Positions 36,621 through 45,671 of a stretch of 64,000 bases of DNA are shown here, piece by piece. The translations under genes were made by a program, and so were the position numbers. Within the stretch, counting starts at the first letter, position 1. The number at the start of each line of letters is the position of its first letter. Source of the stretch: Marinobacter sp. SS13-12 (GTDB lineage: Bacteria; Pseudomonadota; Gammaproteobacteria; Pseudomonadales; Oleiphilaceae); contig NZ_JASSUA010000001.1 in NCBI RefSeq assembly GCF_030227115.1, forward strand, positions 2,604,001-2,668,000, written 5' to 3'. The notes under the pieces are model-generated. The model did no database searches, was not told the origin of the DNA, and saw nothing but the letters and a program-made list of their open reading frames with translations.

Positions 36621-37111
36621 AAACATCCCGTCGCGCCCGCCGGATGCAGCGCCACTACGGGCGCATGCATCGGCCCGGTGGCCTGAACCTGGTCTCGCTG
36701 ATGGATATCTTCACTATTCTGGTGTTCTTTCTGATGGTGAGCTCCTCCGACGTGAAGGTGATGCAGAATACGGCTGATGTACCTTTGCCGGAATCCACTG
36801 CAGAGAACGACGCAGTGGAATCCATGATGGTTCAGGTGATTGGCCGGTCTATTCTGGTTCAGGGCCGTGAAGTGGCCACACTGGACAGCATCGAGACTGG
36901 CGACAAAACCATTGGCGGGCTGGCCGAAGAGCTCGCGTGGGTCAGGAATCGCAGGGGAGAGGTGCCGGAGCAGGGGCATGAGGTAACCATTATGGCCGGC
37001 CGTTCGACGGATTACCGACTGCTTCGAAAGATCATGCAGACCTGTATTGACGAAGATTTCCGGCAGGTGCGGCTCGCGGTGGAGTCAACAAAGGAGGTGG
37101 GCAGTGGCTGA
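36617..37111 (+). CDS. ExbD/TolR-like protein with conserved Asp
   Basis: The protein of 164 residues is basic at the N-terminus (KTSRRARRMQRHYGR). It has one membrane helix (SLMDIFTILVFFLMVSS) in which Asp30 occupies the ExbD/TolR proton-carrier position. The rest is a periplasmic domain with the expected beta-alpha pattern. It overlaps the upstream ExbD-like gene by 4 bases and the TonB-like gene by 8. Two dissimilar ExbD-like subunits with one ExbB-like protein recall the AglR-AglQ-AglS set of Myxococcus. Confidence 0.88.
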   Translation: MKTSRRARRMQRHYGRMHRPGGLNLVSLMDIFTILVFFLMVSSSDVKVMQNTADVPLPESTAENDAVESMMVQVIGRSILVQGREVATLDSIETGDKTIGGLAEELAWVRNRRGEVPEQGHEVTIMAGRSTDYRLLRKIMQTCIDEDFRQVRLAVESTKEVGSG

Positions 37112-38078
37112 CCGTCAGAACCTGCCTTCCGGCTTGCCCTGGGGCGCGGAGAAAGGTGAAAACCGCCGATTCGTATTGGCTTTGCTGGTTATGGTCGCGG
37201 TTTTTCTGCCGCCGGCATTCCTGATTCCGGCCATGAATCTTCCCGAACCGGAACGCAGCGAAGCGGAGCAAATACCACCCCAATTGGCCAGACTGGTGGA
37301 GCAGCCCGATCCACCAGAGCCGGTGTCTTTGCCGGAGCCGGAGCCGGAACCGCAACCTGAGCCCGAACCGGCAGAACCGGAGGCGCCGGAACCGGACGCT
37401 CCTGCGCAATCAGTGGCCGAGACGATCGAAGAAACGCCGCCACCGGAGCCCGCCCGGACAGAGCCGAAACAGACCGTGGAGCAGGCCCGCGAAACCGCGT
37501 CCCGCTCAGGCCTGTTGGCGATGAAGGACCAGCTTGCCAGCATGCGCACGCCAGAGCCTGACCGGGTGAAAACCCTCTCCGCCAACGTCGAGGCGGCAGG
37601 TGATGCCAGGCCGGGAGACCTGTTCGGTGCCGAAGCCGACCCGGATACGGCTCTGGCAGGCAGCGGTGGCGTGAGCCGGGAATCGGCGCCGGAAGCCGAC
37701 GTTGCGGTTGCCGGCCACGAAGTCCGAGAGGTTGAGGTGGCACAGGAAGCGGCGCCCGAGCCGGCACCCGCGCCGGATTCCGGGCCAGGCAAACGTGCCA
37801 TGAGCAATATTCGCCAGGTATTTGATGCCCAGAAAACCGCGCTTTATTCGCTGTATCGAAGGGAGCTGAGGCAGGACCCGACCCTGGAAGGCAAGCTGAT
37901 GCTGGAGCTGGTGATCGAGCCGGATGGCTCGGTGTCCCGCTGCGAGGTGGTGAGTTCCGAGCTGAACAACGACAGTCTGGAACAGCGTATCGCCACACGG
38001 GTACGCCTGTTCAACTTCGGTGAAGACGATGTGGAATCCCGCACGGTGAGATTCCCCATCGACTTTCTGCCGGGCTAG
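37104..38078 (+). CDS. TonB-like protein with AgmX/PglI-type C-terminal domain
   Basis: The protein of 324 residues has one N-terminal membrane helix (FVLALLVMVAVFLPPAFLIP, about 23-42) and a Pro/Glu-rich spacer (about 50-200). Its C-terminal domain of about 95 residues begins near MSNIRQVFDAQKTALYSLY and contains GKLMLELVIEPDGSVSRCEVVSS, matching the AgmX/PglI C-terminal domain named after Myxococcus gliding proteins. The layout is that of TonB: anchored by the stator and reaching across the periplasm. GTG 37104 follows AAGGAGG and is preferred over an upstream frame extension. It ends the operon, overlapping the convergent MaoC gene by 4 bases. Confidence 0.82.
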   Translation: MADRQNLPSGLPWGAEKGENRRFVLALLVMVAVFLPPAFLIPAMNLPEPERSEAEQIPPQLARLVEQPDPPEPVSLPEPEPEPQPEPEPAEPEAPEPDAPAQSVAETIEETPPPEPARTEPKQTVEQARETASRSGLLAMKDQLASMRTPEPDRVKTLSANVEAAGDARPGDLFGAEADPDTALAGSGGVSRESAPEADVAVAGHEVREVEVAQEAAPEPAPAPDSGPGKRAMSNIRQVFDAQKTALYSLYRRELRQDPTLEGKLMLELVIEPDGSVSRCEVVSSELNNDSLEQRIATRVRLFNFGEDDVESRTVRFPIDFLPG

Positions 38079-38560
38079 CGTTCAATGGTAATCTTGGGTA
38101 GCCGGGGTTTGCTGAGGGACACTTTCTGGGTGGGAGCGATTACTTTGGCTTCACCGGTGACTACCTTCTCATCGTTCTGGTTACGAACGTCGCAGGCCAG
38201 GGTCACGCGGTTCCGTCGCCCCTTGCTAAGCACTTTCAGGTTTACCGTAAGTGTATCGTCCACTTTGACTGCCTGTCTGAACGTCAGGCTCTGTTCCAGG
38301 TAGACGGTGCCTGGTCCCGGCATCACGGTGGCCAGGGCAGCGGAAATCAGCGAACCGCTCCACATGCCATGAGCAATACGCTCATGGTACGCGGAGTCGG
38401 CGGCAAATTCGGAATCCAGATGCAATGGGTTAACGTCGCCCGATACCGCCGCAAAGAGCACCAGCTCGTCTTCTGTCAGTGTCTTTACGAAGGTTGCAGA
38501 GTCGCCTTCCTGAAGTTCGTCGTAGGTAATGTTTTCAAGCGTATCGAGGGTGTCGCTCAT
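38075..38560 (-). CDS. MaoC-like (R)-specific enoyl-CoA hydratase
   Basis: The hot-dog-fold hydratase of 161 residues carries the MaoC catalytic dyad in SGDVNPLHLD (Asp42 and His47), followed by IAHGMWSGSLISA, which is typical of PhaJ-like hydratases. It would hydrate trans-2-enoyl-CoA to (R)-3-hydroxyacyl-CoA, linking beta-oxidation to other lipid or polyester synthesis. It is divergent from the acyl-CoA ligase gene at 38769, and the shared gap of about 200 bases likely holds control sites. Confidence 0.85.
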   Translation of the reverse strand: MSDTLDTLENITYDELQEGDSATFVKTLTEDELVLFAAVSGDVNPLHLDSEFAADSAYHERIAHGMWSGSLISAALATVMPGPGTVYLEQSLTFRQAVKVDDTLTVNLKVLSKGRRNRVTLACDVRNQNDEKVVTGEAKVIAPTQKVSLSKPRLPKITIER

Positions 38561-38719
38561 TTGGGCTCCGCTGGCGGTCCTGACGGAATAATTGCCAATC
38601 AGGTTGTTGGTTGTAGAAGCTACAGTCCTGCCTCGAAAACTACCTCATCGTTCACAAAACTGCTATTCTCTCCCGACTTTTCGAGGCTGATACTTTTGTC
38701 TGGTTGATTTTTTGATCAA

Positions 38720-38731
38720 ACCGATATCGGT
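38720..38731. promoter_or_regulatory. 12-bp palindrome in the maoC/fadD gap
   Basis: ACCGATATCGGT is a perfect dyad located 38 bases upstream of the acyl-CoA ligase start. An imperfect dyad (GGTTGAT...TCAAACC, about 38702-38722) overlaps its left side. A fatty-acid-responsive regulator is plausible, but neither matches a consensus I can name with confidence. Confidence 0.25.
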
Positions 38732-38768
38732 ACACATTATAAGCACAAACGCCTAACAGGAGATGGTG

Positions 38769-40445
38769 ATGGATTTTGAGCAGTTCTATCAGGACAAATA
38801 CCCCGCCGGTGTGTCCCGCGACGTAAACCTGGACAAGTACACCAGCATGGTGGACGTATTTGATCAGGCGGTGAAAAAATACGCCGACCGGCCTGCCTTC
38901 AGCGCTGTTGGCGCCACGCTCACCTATCGCGATCTGGACACCCAGAGCCGTAATTTTGCGGCCTGGCTGCAGAACAAGACTGACCTCAAACCGGGTGACC
39001 GGATTGCGGTTCAGATGCCCAATGTTTCCCAGTATCCCGTTGTTGTGTTCGGTGCCATGCGTGCCGGCCTGATTGTGGTGAACACCAACCCGCTGTATAC
39101 CACCCGCGAGATGGAACACCAGTTTAACGACTCCGGCGCCAAAGCGCTCGTGGTGCTGGCCAACATGGCCAATAACGCCGAGAAGGTGCTCCCCCATACC
39201 AGCATCGAGCATGTCATTGTTACCGAAATTGCTGACATGCACTCTCCGCTGAAGCGTACGCTGATGAACGCGGCGGTAAAACACCTGAAGAAAATGGTGC
39301 CGGCCTATAACCTGCCACAGGCCCACAAATTGCCAGCGGTTCTCAGCGCCGGTAGCAAGGAAAAGTTCACTCCGGTTGAGTGTAAGAAAGACGATATCGC
39401 CGTACTGCAGTACACCGGTGGTACCACGGGTGTTGCCAAGGGCGCCATGCTGACCCACGGCAACCTGGTGGCGAACCTGCTGCAGGTGCGCCCGATGATG
39501 GAAGACACGGTGGAAGAGGGCAAGGAAGTGGTGGTTGCACCGCTGCCGCTGTACCACATCTACTCGTTTACCCTGAACTGCGGCATCATGCTGGAAGCCG
39601 GCGCCCATAACGTGCTTATTCCGAACCCCCGCGATATTCCGGGCTTCGTCAAGGAACTCAAGAACTACAAATTCACGGCTTTCCTGGGCCTGAATACCCT
39701 GTTCGTGGCGCTGTGTAACAACGAAGAGTTCCAGGATCTGGATTTCAGTGGGCTTAAGCTGACCTCCTCAGGCGGTATGGCGCTGACCAGTGATACTGCA
39801 AAGATGTGGCAGCGTGTCACCGGCTGTGAGATCAGTGAAGGCTACGGCATGACCGAAACGTCGCCGGTTGTCACCTTCAACCCCAGCAGTGCCATTCAGC
39901 TTGGCACCATCGGCCTGCCTATCCCGGGTACCGAAGTCAAAACCATTGACGATGACGGCAACGAAACCCCGATTGGCGAGCCGGGCGAGCTGTGTGTGAA
40001 GGGCCCGCAGGTGATGCGCGGCTACTGGCAGCGCCCCGAGGACACCCAGAAATCCTTTACCGACGATGGCTTCCTGCAAACCGGCGACATCGCCCTTATC
40101 CAGGAAGATGGGTATATTCGTATTGTGGACCGCAAGAAGGACATGATTATCGTGTCCGGCTTCAACGTGTTCCCGAACGAAATCGAAGATGTTGTGAGCG
40201 GACACCCGAAAGTGGTTGAATGTGCCGCTGTCGGTGTGGAAGATGCCAAGAGCGGCGAAGCCGTGAAGGTCTTCCTGGTGCCCACTGCAGAAGGCGTTAC
40301 GGAGAATGAACTGAAAGAGTTCTGCCGTGAACGCCTGACCGCCTACAAGGTGCCCAAGTCGTTCGAGTTCCGCGAAGAACTGCCGAAAACCAACGTTGGC
40401 AAGATCCTGCGCCGCGAGCTCCGGGACGAAGCCAACAACAAGTAA
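38769..40445 (+). CDS. Long-chain fatty acid-CoA ligase
   Basis: The adenylate-forming enzyme of about 558 residues activates fatty acids to acyl-CoA. The AMP-binding motif YTGGTTGVAKGA lies near residue 215, GYGMTETSP near 360, and the hinge/C-terminal motif DGFLQTGD...DRKKDMIIVSGFNVFP near 435-470. The catalytic Lys region (KTNVGKILRREL) is at the C-terminus. AGGAG at 38758-38762 abuts an ATG at 38763, so ATG 38769 is preferred. It is FadD-like in length and motifs, and hrpA follows 8 bases after its stop. Confidence 0.92.
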   Translation: MDFEQFYQDKYPAGVSRDVNLDKYTSMVDVFDQAVKKYADRPAFSAVGATLTYRDLDTQSRNFAAWLQNKTDLKPGDRIAVQMPNVSQYPVVVFGAMRAGLIVVNTNPLYTTREMEHQFNDSGAKALVVLANMANNAEKVLPHTSIEHVIVTEIADMHSPLKRTLMNAAVKHLKKMVPAYNLPQAHKLPAVLSAGSKEKFTPVECKKDDIAVLQYTGGTTGVAKGAMLTHGNLVANLLQVRPMMEDTVEEGKEVVVAPLPLYHIYSFTLNCGIMLEAGAHNVLIPNPRDIPGFVKELKNYKFTAFLGLNTLFVALCNNEEFQDLDFSGLKLTSSGGMALTSDTAKMWQRVTGCEISEGYGMTETSPVVTFNPSSAIQLGTIGLPIPGTEVKTIDDDGNETPIGEPGELCVKGPQVMRGYWQRPEDTQKSFTDDGFLQTGDIALIQEDGYIRIVDRKKDMIIVSGFNVFPNEIEDVVSGHPKVVECAAVGVEDAKSGEAVKVFLVPTAEGVTENELKEFCRERLTAYKVPKSFEFREELPKTNVGKILRRELRDEANNK

Positions 40446-40453
40446 AAGGTTCG

Positions 40454-43400
40454 ATGACACAAGCCCCACCAGCACAGCCAGCGAATACGCCAGACAGCAG
40501 GGCGGCCGTAAAGGCCGTCCTGGAACAGCTGGATACCTGCAACCAGATTGAAGCAGCCCGTATTCACAAGCTGGTGGCCCGTAAAAAAGGCCACCCGGGG
40601 CAGAAAGACCTCGAGAAAATGGCGCAATGGCTTGACCGCGGTCAGGCCAGGGTCAGGGACCGCCTGGCGCTGCACAAGCCCGCCACCTTTCCCCCATCGT
40701 TGCCGGTATCGGACCGGGTCGATGATATTCGCGAGGCCATCGAACAGAATCAGGTGGTGATCATTGCCGGTGAAACCGGTTCTGGTAAAACCACCCAGAT
40801 TCCCAAGATCTGCATGAACAGCGGCCGCGGCATTCGCGGGCTGATTGGCCATACCCAGCCGCGGCGAATTGCTGCCCGCACCGTCGCCGGCCGCATTGCC
40901 GAGGAACTCGGAGAGCAGACCGGGGGCCAGGTGGGCTACCAGGTACGCTTCACCGATACCACCTCCGAGCAGTCACGACTGAAGGTGATGACCGATGGCA
41001 TCCTGCTGTCGGAAGTCCAGCACGACCGGTTTCTCGACCGTTACGATACCCTGATTATCGACGAGGCCCACGAACGCAGCCTCAACATCGATTTTCTGAT
41101 GGGCTACCTGCGGCAGCTTCTGCCCAAACGCCCGGACCTGAAGGTCATTATCACCTCCGCCACCATTGAGGTGGAGCGATTCAGCCAGTTCTTCAACGAT
41201 GCCCCGGTGATTGAAGTCAGCGGCCGCACCTTTCCGGTGGATATCCGCTATCGCCCCCTGACCGGTGACGAGGATGATCGTGACCAGGGCTGGACCGACG
41301 GCGTGCTGCGGGCCATGGAGGAGATCGAGCAACACGAGCGGGCGGAAAAACAACCCCCGGGCGATGTGCTGGTATTCCTGCCGGGAGAGCGGGAAATCCG
41401 CAGCCTGAGCAAGGTGTTGCGCCACGCGGAGCTGCGCCATACCGAGGTGCTTCCGCTGTATTCACGCCTCAGTAACCAGGAGCAGAACCGGATATTCCAG
41501 GGTCACCGCGGCCGGCGAATCGTGCTTTCCACCAACGTGGCGGAAACCTCCCTGACGGTGCCGGGTATACGCTACGTGATCGACACCGGCGTGGCGCGGA
41601 TCAGCCGTTACAGCGTACGCTCCAAAATCCAGCGCCTGCCCATCGAGCCGGTGTCCCAGGCCAGTGCCAACCAGCGGGCAGGGCGGTGTGGCCGGGTGGC
41701 ACCGGGTATCTGCTTCCGGCTCTATGACGAGACCGACTTTATCAACCGGCCGGAATACACGGACCCGGAGATCCTTCGCACCAACCTGGCGTCCGTCATC
41801 CTGCAGATGACCACCTCCGGGCTGGGAGACATCCGGCATTTTCCGTTCCTGGAGCCGCCGGACGCCCGCCTGATCAACGACGGCTACAAACTGCTGGAAG
41901 AACTGGGGGCGGTGGACGACAAGCGGCGGGTCACCGGCCTTGGGCGCACCATGGCGCGGTTACCCCTGGACCCGCAGTTGGCCCGCATGCTGGTCACGTC
42001 GTCGGAACAGGGCAGCCTGGCGGAAACCCTGGTGATCATCGCCGGCCTCAGTGTCCAGGACCCCAGGGAGCGGCCGCAGGACAAGCAGCAGGCCGCCGAC
42101 CAGGCCCATGCGCCGTTCAACGACAAGGAATCCGACTTCCTGACGTTCCTGAACATCTGGAATTTCTACGAGGAACAACGCCAGGAACTGTCCCAGAACC
42201 AGCTCAAGAAGGTGTGTCAGAAAAGCTTCCTGTCCTGGATGCGGATGCGGGAATGGCGTGACATCCATCGCCAGCTCACGCTGATCTGTCGCGAACAGAA
42301 GCTCAGTCTGAACAAGGAAACCGCCAGTTACGAAGCGCTCCACAAGGCCATTCTGGCCGGCCTGTTGGGGCATGTGGCCGTCAAGCTGGAAAAGAAGGAA
42401 TACCTCGCCACCCGCAATCGAAAGGTGATGATCTTTCCCGGCTCCAAGGTGTCAAAAGCCGGGCCCAAGTGGATTGTCGCGGCTGAAATCGTCGAAACCA
42501 GCCGGGTGTTTGCCCGGGTGGTGGCAAAGATTGAGCCCGAATGGATCGAGCCCCTTGCCGGCCATGTGGTGAAACATCACTACTTCGAGCCCCACTGGGA
42601 GCAGAAGCGCGCCCAGGTGATGGGCTACGAAAAGATTTCCCTGTACGGCCTCGATATCATCCCCAAACGGCGGATTCCCTACAGCAAGGTCGATCCGGCC
42701 GAATGCCGCAACCTGTTTATCCGCCATGCGCTGGTGGAAGGGGATTACCAGTCCAAAGCACCGTTCATTGCCCGCAACCGGGAATTGCTGGATACCGTCG
42801 AGAACCTGGAGCGTAAGACCCGGCGCCGGGACCTGCTGGTGGAAGACGAAGTGTTGGTGGATTTCTACGACCAGCGCCTGCCCGCCGACATTGTCAGTGG
42901 GCGGCATTTCGAAAGCTGGTGGAAGCAGCTCAGCGCCGACGAACTCCGTAACATGGAGCTTACGGAGTCCGATATTCTCCAGCGCCCGGTGGACGAGCAG
43001 GCGGGTGCCCTGTACCCGGATTACCTGGAGTGGGAGGGTGTGCGTTACCCCCTGAGTTACGAGTTTGAGCCCACCAGCGAGCGGGATGGCGTCACCCTGC
43101 AGGCGCCGGTGATGGCCCTGAAGCAGCTGCCTGCCAGGCGTCTGGAATGGCTGGTGCCCGGGCTGTTACGGGAGAAGTGCATTGCCCTGGTGAAGGGTCT
43201 GCCCAAGGCCTTGCGGCGAAACTTTGTGCCGGTGCCGGACTTTGTGGAAGCGGCGCTGGAGAATCTCCAGCCCTCCAATGAACCCCTTGCACTGCAGTTG
43301 GGCGAACAGCTGCGACGCATGACCGGAGTGCGGATTGACCCCGATGCCTGGCCACAAGAGGAGTTGCCCAGGCACCTGCGAATGAACCTGCGGGTAGTGG

Positions 43401-44380
43401 ATGACGCCGGCAAACCCATTGCCGAGGGCCGGGAAACGGAAAAACTGCAGAGCGAACTGGAAGGCCGGGCGGAAGCGGCGCTGACGTCAGCCACCCAAAA
43501 GCAGCCGGGTGATGAGCCTGCCAGGACATCGACCGGGTGGGATTTCGGCGAGCTTCCGCAATCCGTCAGAACCGAGAAAGGTGGCATGGAAGTCACCGTG
43601 TACCCGGCGCTGGAAGATCAGGGTGATTCGGTGCGCCAGACCCGATTCCTGGACCGCCTGACAGCGGATGACGCTACGCGCAAGGCTGTGGCGCGGCTGA
43701 TCCTGATCCGGCTGGGCAGCAGGCTGGACGACATCGACCGGAAGTTACCCCACTTCAAGGCCTCGGCGCTGATGTTTGCGCCGGTGGGCAAGGCTCGGGT
43801 GCTGCTTGATGACCTTTTGCTGGCAACCGCCATGCAGCATTTTGTGCCGGGCGATGTCCCCCGTGACAGCACGTCCTTCGAGCAGGTGTTCGACGCCGGC
43901 CGGGCGGAGTTCATCCCGGCCCTGGAGGAAGCAGACGAAAGGCTGCATCAGGCCATGACCGGCTACCACGGCGTGATGAAGCAATTGAAAGGCAAAATCA
44001 GCCTGGCGCTGGCCAATAGTATGGCGGACCTGAAGTTTCAGCTTCAAAACCTTGTTTATCCGGGATTTCTCGTGGCAACGCCGCCGGAATGGCTGGCGCA
44101 TTTTGGCCGTTATTTCGAGGCCGCCAGTCTCCGTTTCGAAAAAATGCCCAGGGAACTTGGCAGGGAGCGGGAGTTCCTGCATACCATGGAGCCCCTGTGG
44201 TCCCGCTACGCCAGCAAACGGGATGAGCAGCAACGCCAGGGGGTTCGGGATCCGGAGCTGGTGCTCTATCGCTGGATGCTGGAAGAGTTCCGGGTATCCT
44301 TCTTTGCGCAGCAACTTGGTACTGCTGTACCGGTCTCTGTTAAGCGCCTGGACAGGCAGTGGGAGAAAACGAGGATCTAA
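40454..44380 (+). CDS. hrpA: ATP-dependent RNA helicase HrpA
   Basis: The full-length DEAH-box helicase of 1308 residues (usual size about 1300) is implicated in resolving stalled ribosomes. Helicase motifs are clear: GETGSGKTTQ near residue 108, TQPRRIAARTVAGRIA, DEAHERSLN near 213, ITSATIE, FLPGEREI, STNVAETSLTVPGI and QRAGRCGR near 415. The family's long C-terminal extension with the DUF3418-like region covers the rest. It lies 8 bases behind the acyl-CoA ligase gene and may share its transcript. Confidence 0.96.
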   Translation: MTQAPPAQPANTPDSRAAVKAVLEQLDTCNQIEAARIHKLVARKKGHPGQKDLEKMAQWLDRGQARVRDRLALHKPATFPPSLPVSDRVDDIREAIEQNQVVIIAGETGSGKTTQIPKICMNSGRGIRGLIGHTQPRRIAARTVAGRIAEELGEQTGGQVGYQVRFTDTTSEQSRLKVMTDGILLSEVQHDRFLDRYDTLIIDEAHERSLNIDFLMGYLRQLLPKRPDLKVIITSATIEVERFSQFFNDAPVIEVSGRTFPVDIRYRPLTGDEDDRDQGWTDGVLRAMEEIEQHERAEKQPPGDVLVFLPGEREIRSLSKVLRHAELRHTEVLPLYSRLSNQEQNRIFQGHRGRRIVLSTNVAETSLTVPGIRYVIDTGVARISRYSVRSKIQRLPIEPVSQASANQRAGRCGRVAPGICFRLYDETDFINRPEYTDPEILRTNLASVILQMTTSGLGDIRHFPFLEPPDARLINDGYKLLEELGAVDDKRRVTGLGRTMARLPLDPQLARMLVTSSEQGSLAETLVIIAGLSVQDPRERPQDKQQAADQAHAPFNDKESDFLTFLNIWNFYEEQRQELSQNQLKKVCQKSFLSWMRMREWRDIHRQLTLICREQKLSLNKETASYEALHKAILAGLLGHVAVKLEKKEYLATRNRKVMIFPGSKVSKAGPKWIVAAEIVETSRVFARVVAKIEPEWIEPLAGHVVKHHYFEPHWEQKRAQVMGYEKISLYGLDIIPKRRIPYSKVDPAECRNLFIRHALVEGDYQSKAPFIARNRELLDTVENLERKTRRRDLLVEDEVLVDFYDQRLPADIVSGRHFESWWKQLSADELRNMELTESDILQRPVDEQAGALYPDYLEWEGVRYPLSYEFEPTSERDGVTLQAPVMALKQLPARRLEWLVPGLLREKCIALVKGLPKALRRNFVPVPDFVEAALENLQPSNEPLALQLGEQLRRMTGVRIDPDAWPQEELPRHLRMNLRVVDDAGKPIAEGRETEKLQSELEGRAEAALTSATQKQPGDEPARTSTGWDFGELPQSVRTEKGGMEVTVYPALEDQGDSVRQTRFLDRLTADDATRKAVARLILIRLGSRLDDIDRKLPHFKASALMFAPVGKARVLLDDLLLATAMQHFVPGDVPRDSTSFEQVFDAGRAEFIPALEEADERLHQAMTGYHGVMKQLKGKISLALANSMADLKFQLQNLVYPGFLVATPPEWLAHFGRYFEAASLRFEKMPRELGREREFLHTMEPLWSRYASKRDEQQRQGVRDPELVLYRWMLEEFRVSFFAQQLGTAVPVSVKRLDRQWEKTRI

Positions 44381-44518
44381 GACGATTGTACCCGCGGGCA
44401 AAACTTTGAGACTGTGTTAGTATTTGGCCAATATTGGTGCATTCATATCTATGTCGGATTACGCCTGTGGCTCATTGTGCCCTTCACGGGTAAATCCGAC
44501 CTACTACGTGGGGTGAGC

Positions 44519-45640
44519 GTGATTAGAGCCGTTATCAGCGGGACCGGGTTGTACACACCGCCAGCAACCATTACCAACGACGAGCTGGTGGAGGCATTCA
44601 ATGCCTTCGTGGAACTCCACAATGCCCGTCATGCCGACGACATTGCCAGCGGGGATGTCGAGCCACTTCAGCCTTCCTCGTCTGCATTTATCGAGAAAGC
44701 CTCGGGCATCAAGCGCCGCCATGTCATCGACAAGGAAGGCATTCTGGACCCGGAGCGGATGTGCCCCAATATACCGGACCGCAGCAACGACGAACCGTCG
44801 GTGCAGTGTGAGATGTCGGTTGCAGCCTGCAACGAGGCCCTGAAACAAGCCGGCAAGTCTGCCTCTGATGTGGATGCGGTTATCGTCGCCTGCTCCAATA
44901 TGCAGCGCCCGTACCCGGCCATTTCCGTGGAAGTTCAGGATGCCCTTGGCATTGAGGGCTTCGCCTACGACATGAATGTGGCCTGCAGCTCAGCCACCTT
45001 CGGCCTGCAGGCAGCGGTCAACGCTGTCGAAAATGGCACAGCCAGGGCTGTGCTGGTGGTAAGCCCGGAAATCTGTTCCGGCCACCTGAATTTCCGCGAC
45101 CGCGACAGTCACTTCATTTTCGGCGATGCCTGCACCGCCATCCTGGTTGAACGGGACGCCGATGTAGCTGAAAGTCAGGGTTTCGAAATACTGGGAACCA
45201 GCCTGCTGACGAAGTTCTCCAATAACATCCGCAATAACTTCGGTTTCCTGAACCGGGGTGATGAGTCCGGGATCAACAAGCCGGACAAGCTGTTTGTCCA
45301 GCAGGGCCGGAAGGTGTTCAAGGAAGTATCGCCGCTGGTGGCGGAGACCATCCTCAAGCAGCTGTCCAGCCTGTCGCTGGCGCCGGATGACCTCAAGCGC
45401 ATGTGGCTGCACCAGGCCAACCTGAACATGAACCAGCTGATTGCCCGCAAGGTACTGGGGCGTGATGCGGATACGGAAGAGGCGCCGGTCATTCTGGACG
45501 AATACGCCAACACCAGTTCTGCCGGTTCCATCATTGCTTTCCACAAGCACAAGGATGATTTTACCGCTGGCGAACTGGGTGTCATCTGCTCGTTTGGTGC
45601 CGGCTACTCCATCGGCAGCGTTGTGGTTCGCCGCCGCTAG
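44519..45640 (+). CDS. Beta-ketoacyl-ACP synthase III (FabH2-like)
   Basis: This thiolase-fold enzyme of 373 residues condenses an acyl-CoA or acyl-ACP with malonyl-ACP. The catalytic triad is visible: Cys156 in NVACSSATFG, His in MWLHQANLNM, and Asn in DEYANTSSAGS. It is longer than FabH (about 320 residues) and has the extra N-terminal block SSSAFIEKASGIKRR. In both it resembles the Pseudomonas FabH2-type enzyme that uses medium-chain acyl-CoA. GTG 44519 gives the expected MIRAVISGTG start; GTG 44513 is possible. A thioesterase gene lies convergently just downstream. Confidence 0.87.
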   Translation: MIRAVISGTGLYTPPATITNDELVEAFNAFVELHNARHADDIASGDVEPLQPSSSAFIEKASGIKRRHVIDKEGILDPERMCPNIPDRSNDEPSVQCEMSVAACNEALKQAGKSASDVDAVIVACSNMQRPYPAISVEVQDALGIEGFAYDMNVACSSATFGLQAAVNAVENGTARAVLVVSPEICSGHLNFRDRDSHFIFGDACTAILVERDADVAESQGFEILGTSLLTKFSNNIRNNFGFLNRGDESGINKPDKLFVQQGRKVFKEVSPLVAETILKQLSSLSLAPDDLKRMWLHQANLNMNQLIARKVLGRDADTEEAPVILDEYANTSSAGSIIAFHKHKDDFTAGELGVICSFGAGYSIGSVVVRRR

Positions 45641-45671
45641 AGTGAAGCCATGAAGGGTGGTGGCGGTTGGT

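Noticed and set aside
35432..38078. Ordinary TonB-ExbB-ExbD iron-uptake system
   Set aside because: There is no receptor, no Fur-like site was noticed, two ExbD-like genes are present, and the TonB-like protein ends in an AgmX/PglI-type domain behind several TPR proteins.
38652..39608. Minus-strand frame of 318 codons opposite the acyl-CoA ligase
   Set aside because: The ligase is unambiguous, and the opposite frame has only low-complexity His/Gly/Val content.
44414..44518. N-terminal extension of the FabH2-like synthase
   Set aside because: The 35 extra residues are hydrophobic and Trp-rich, while the enzyme fold starts at MIRAVISGTG.
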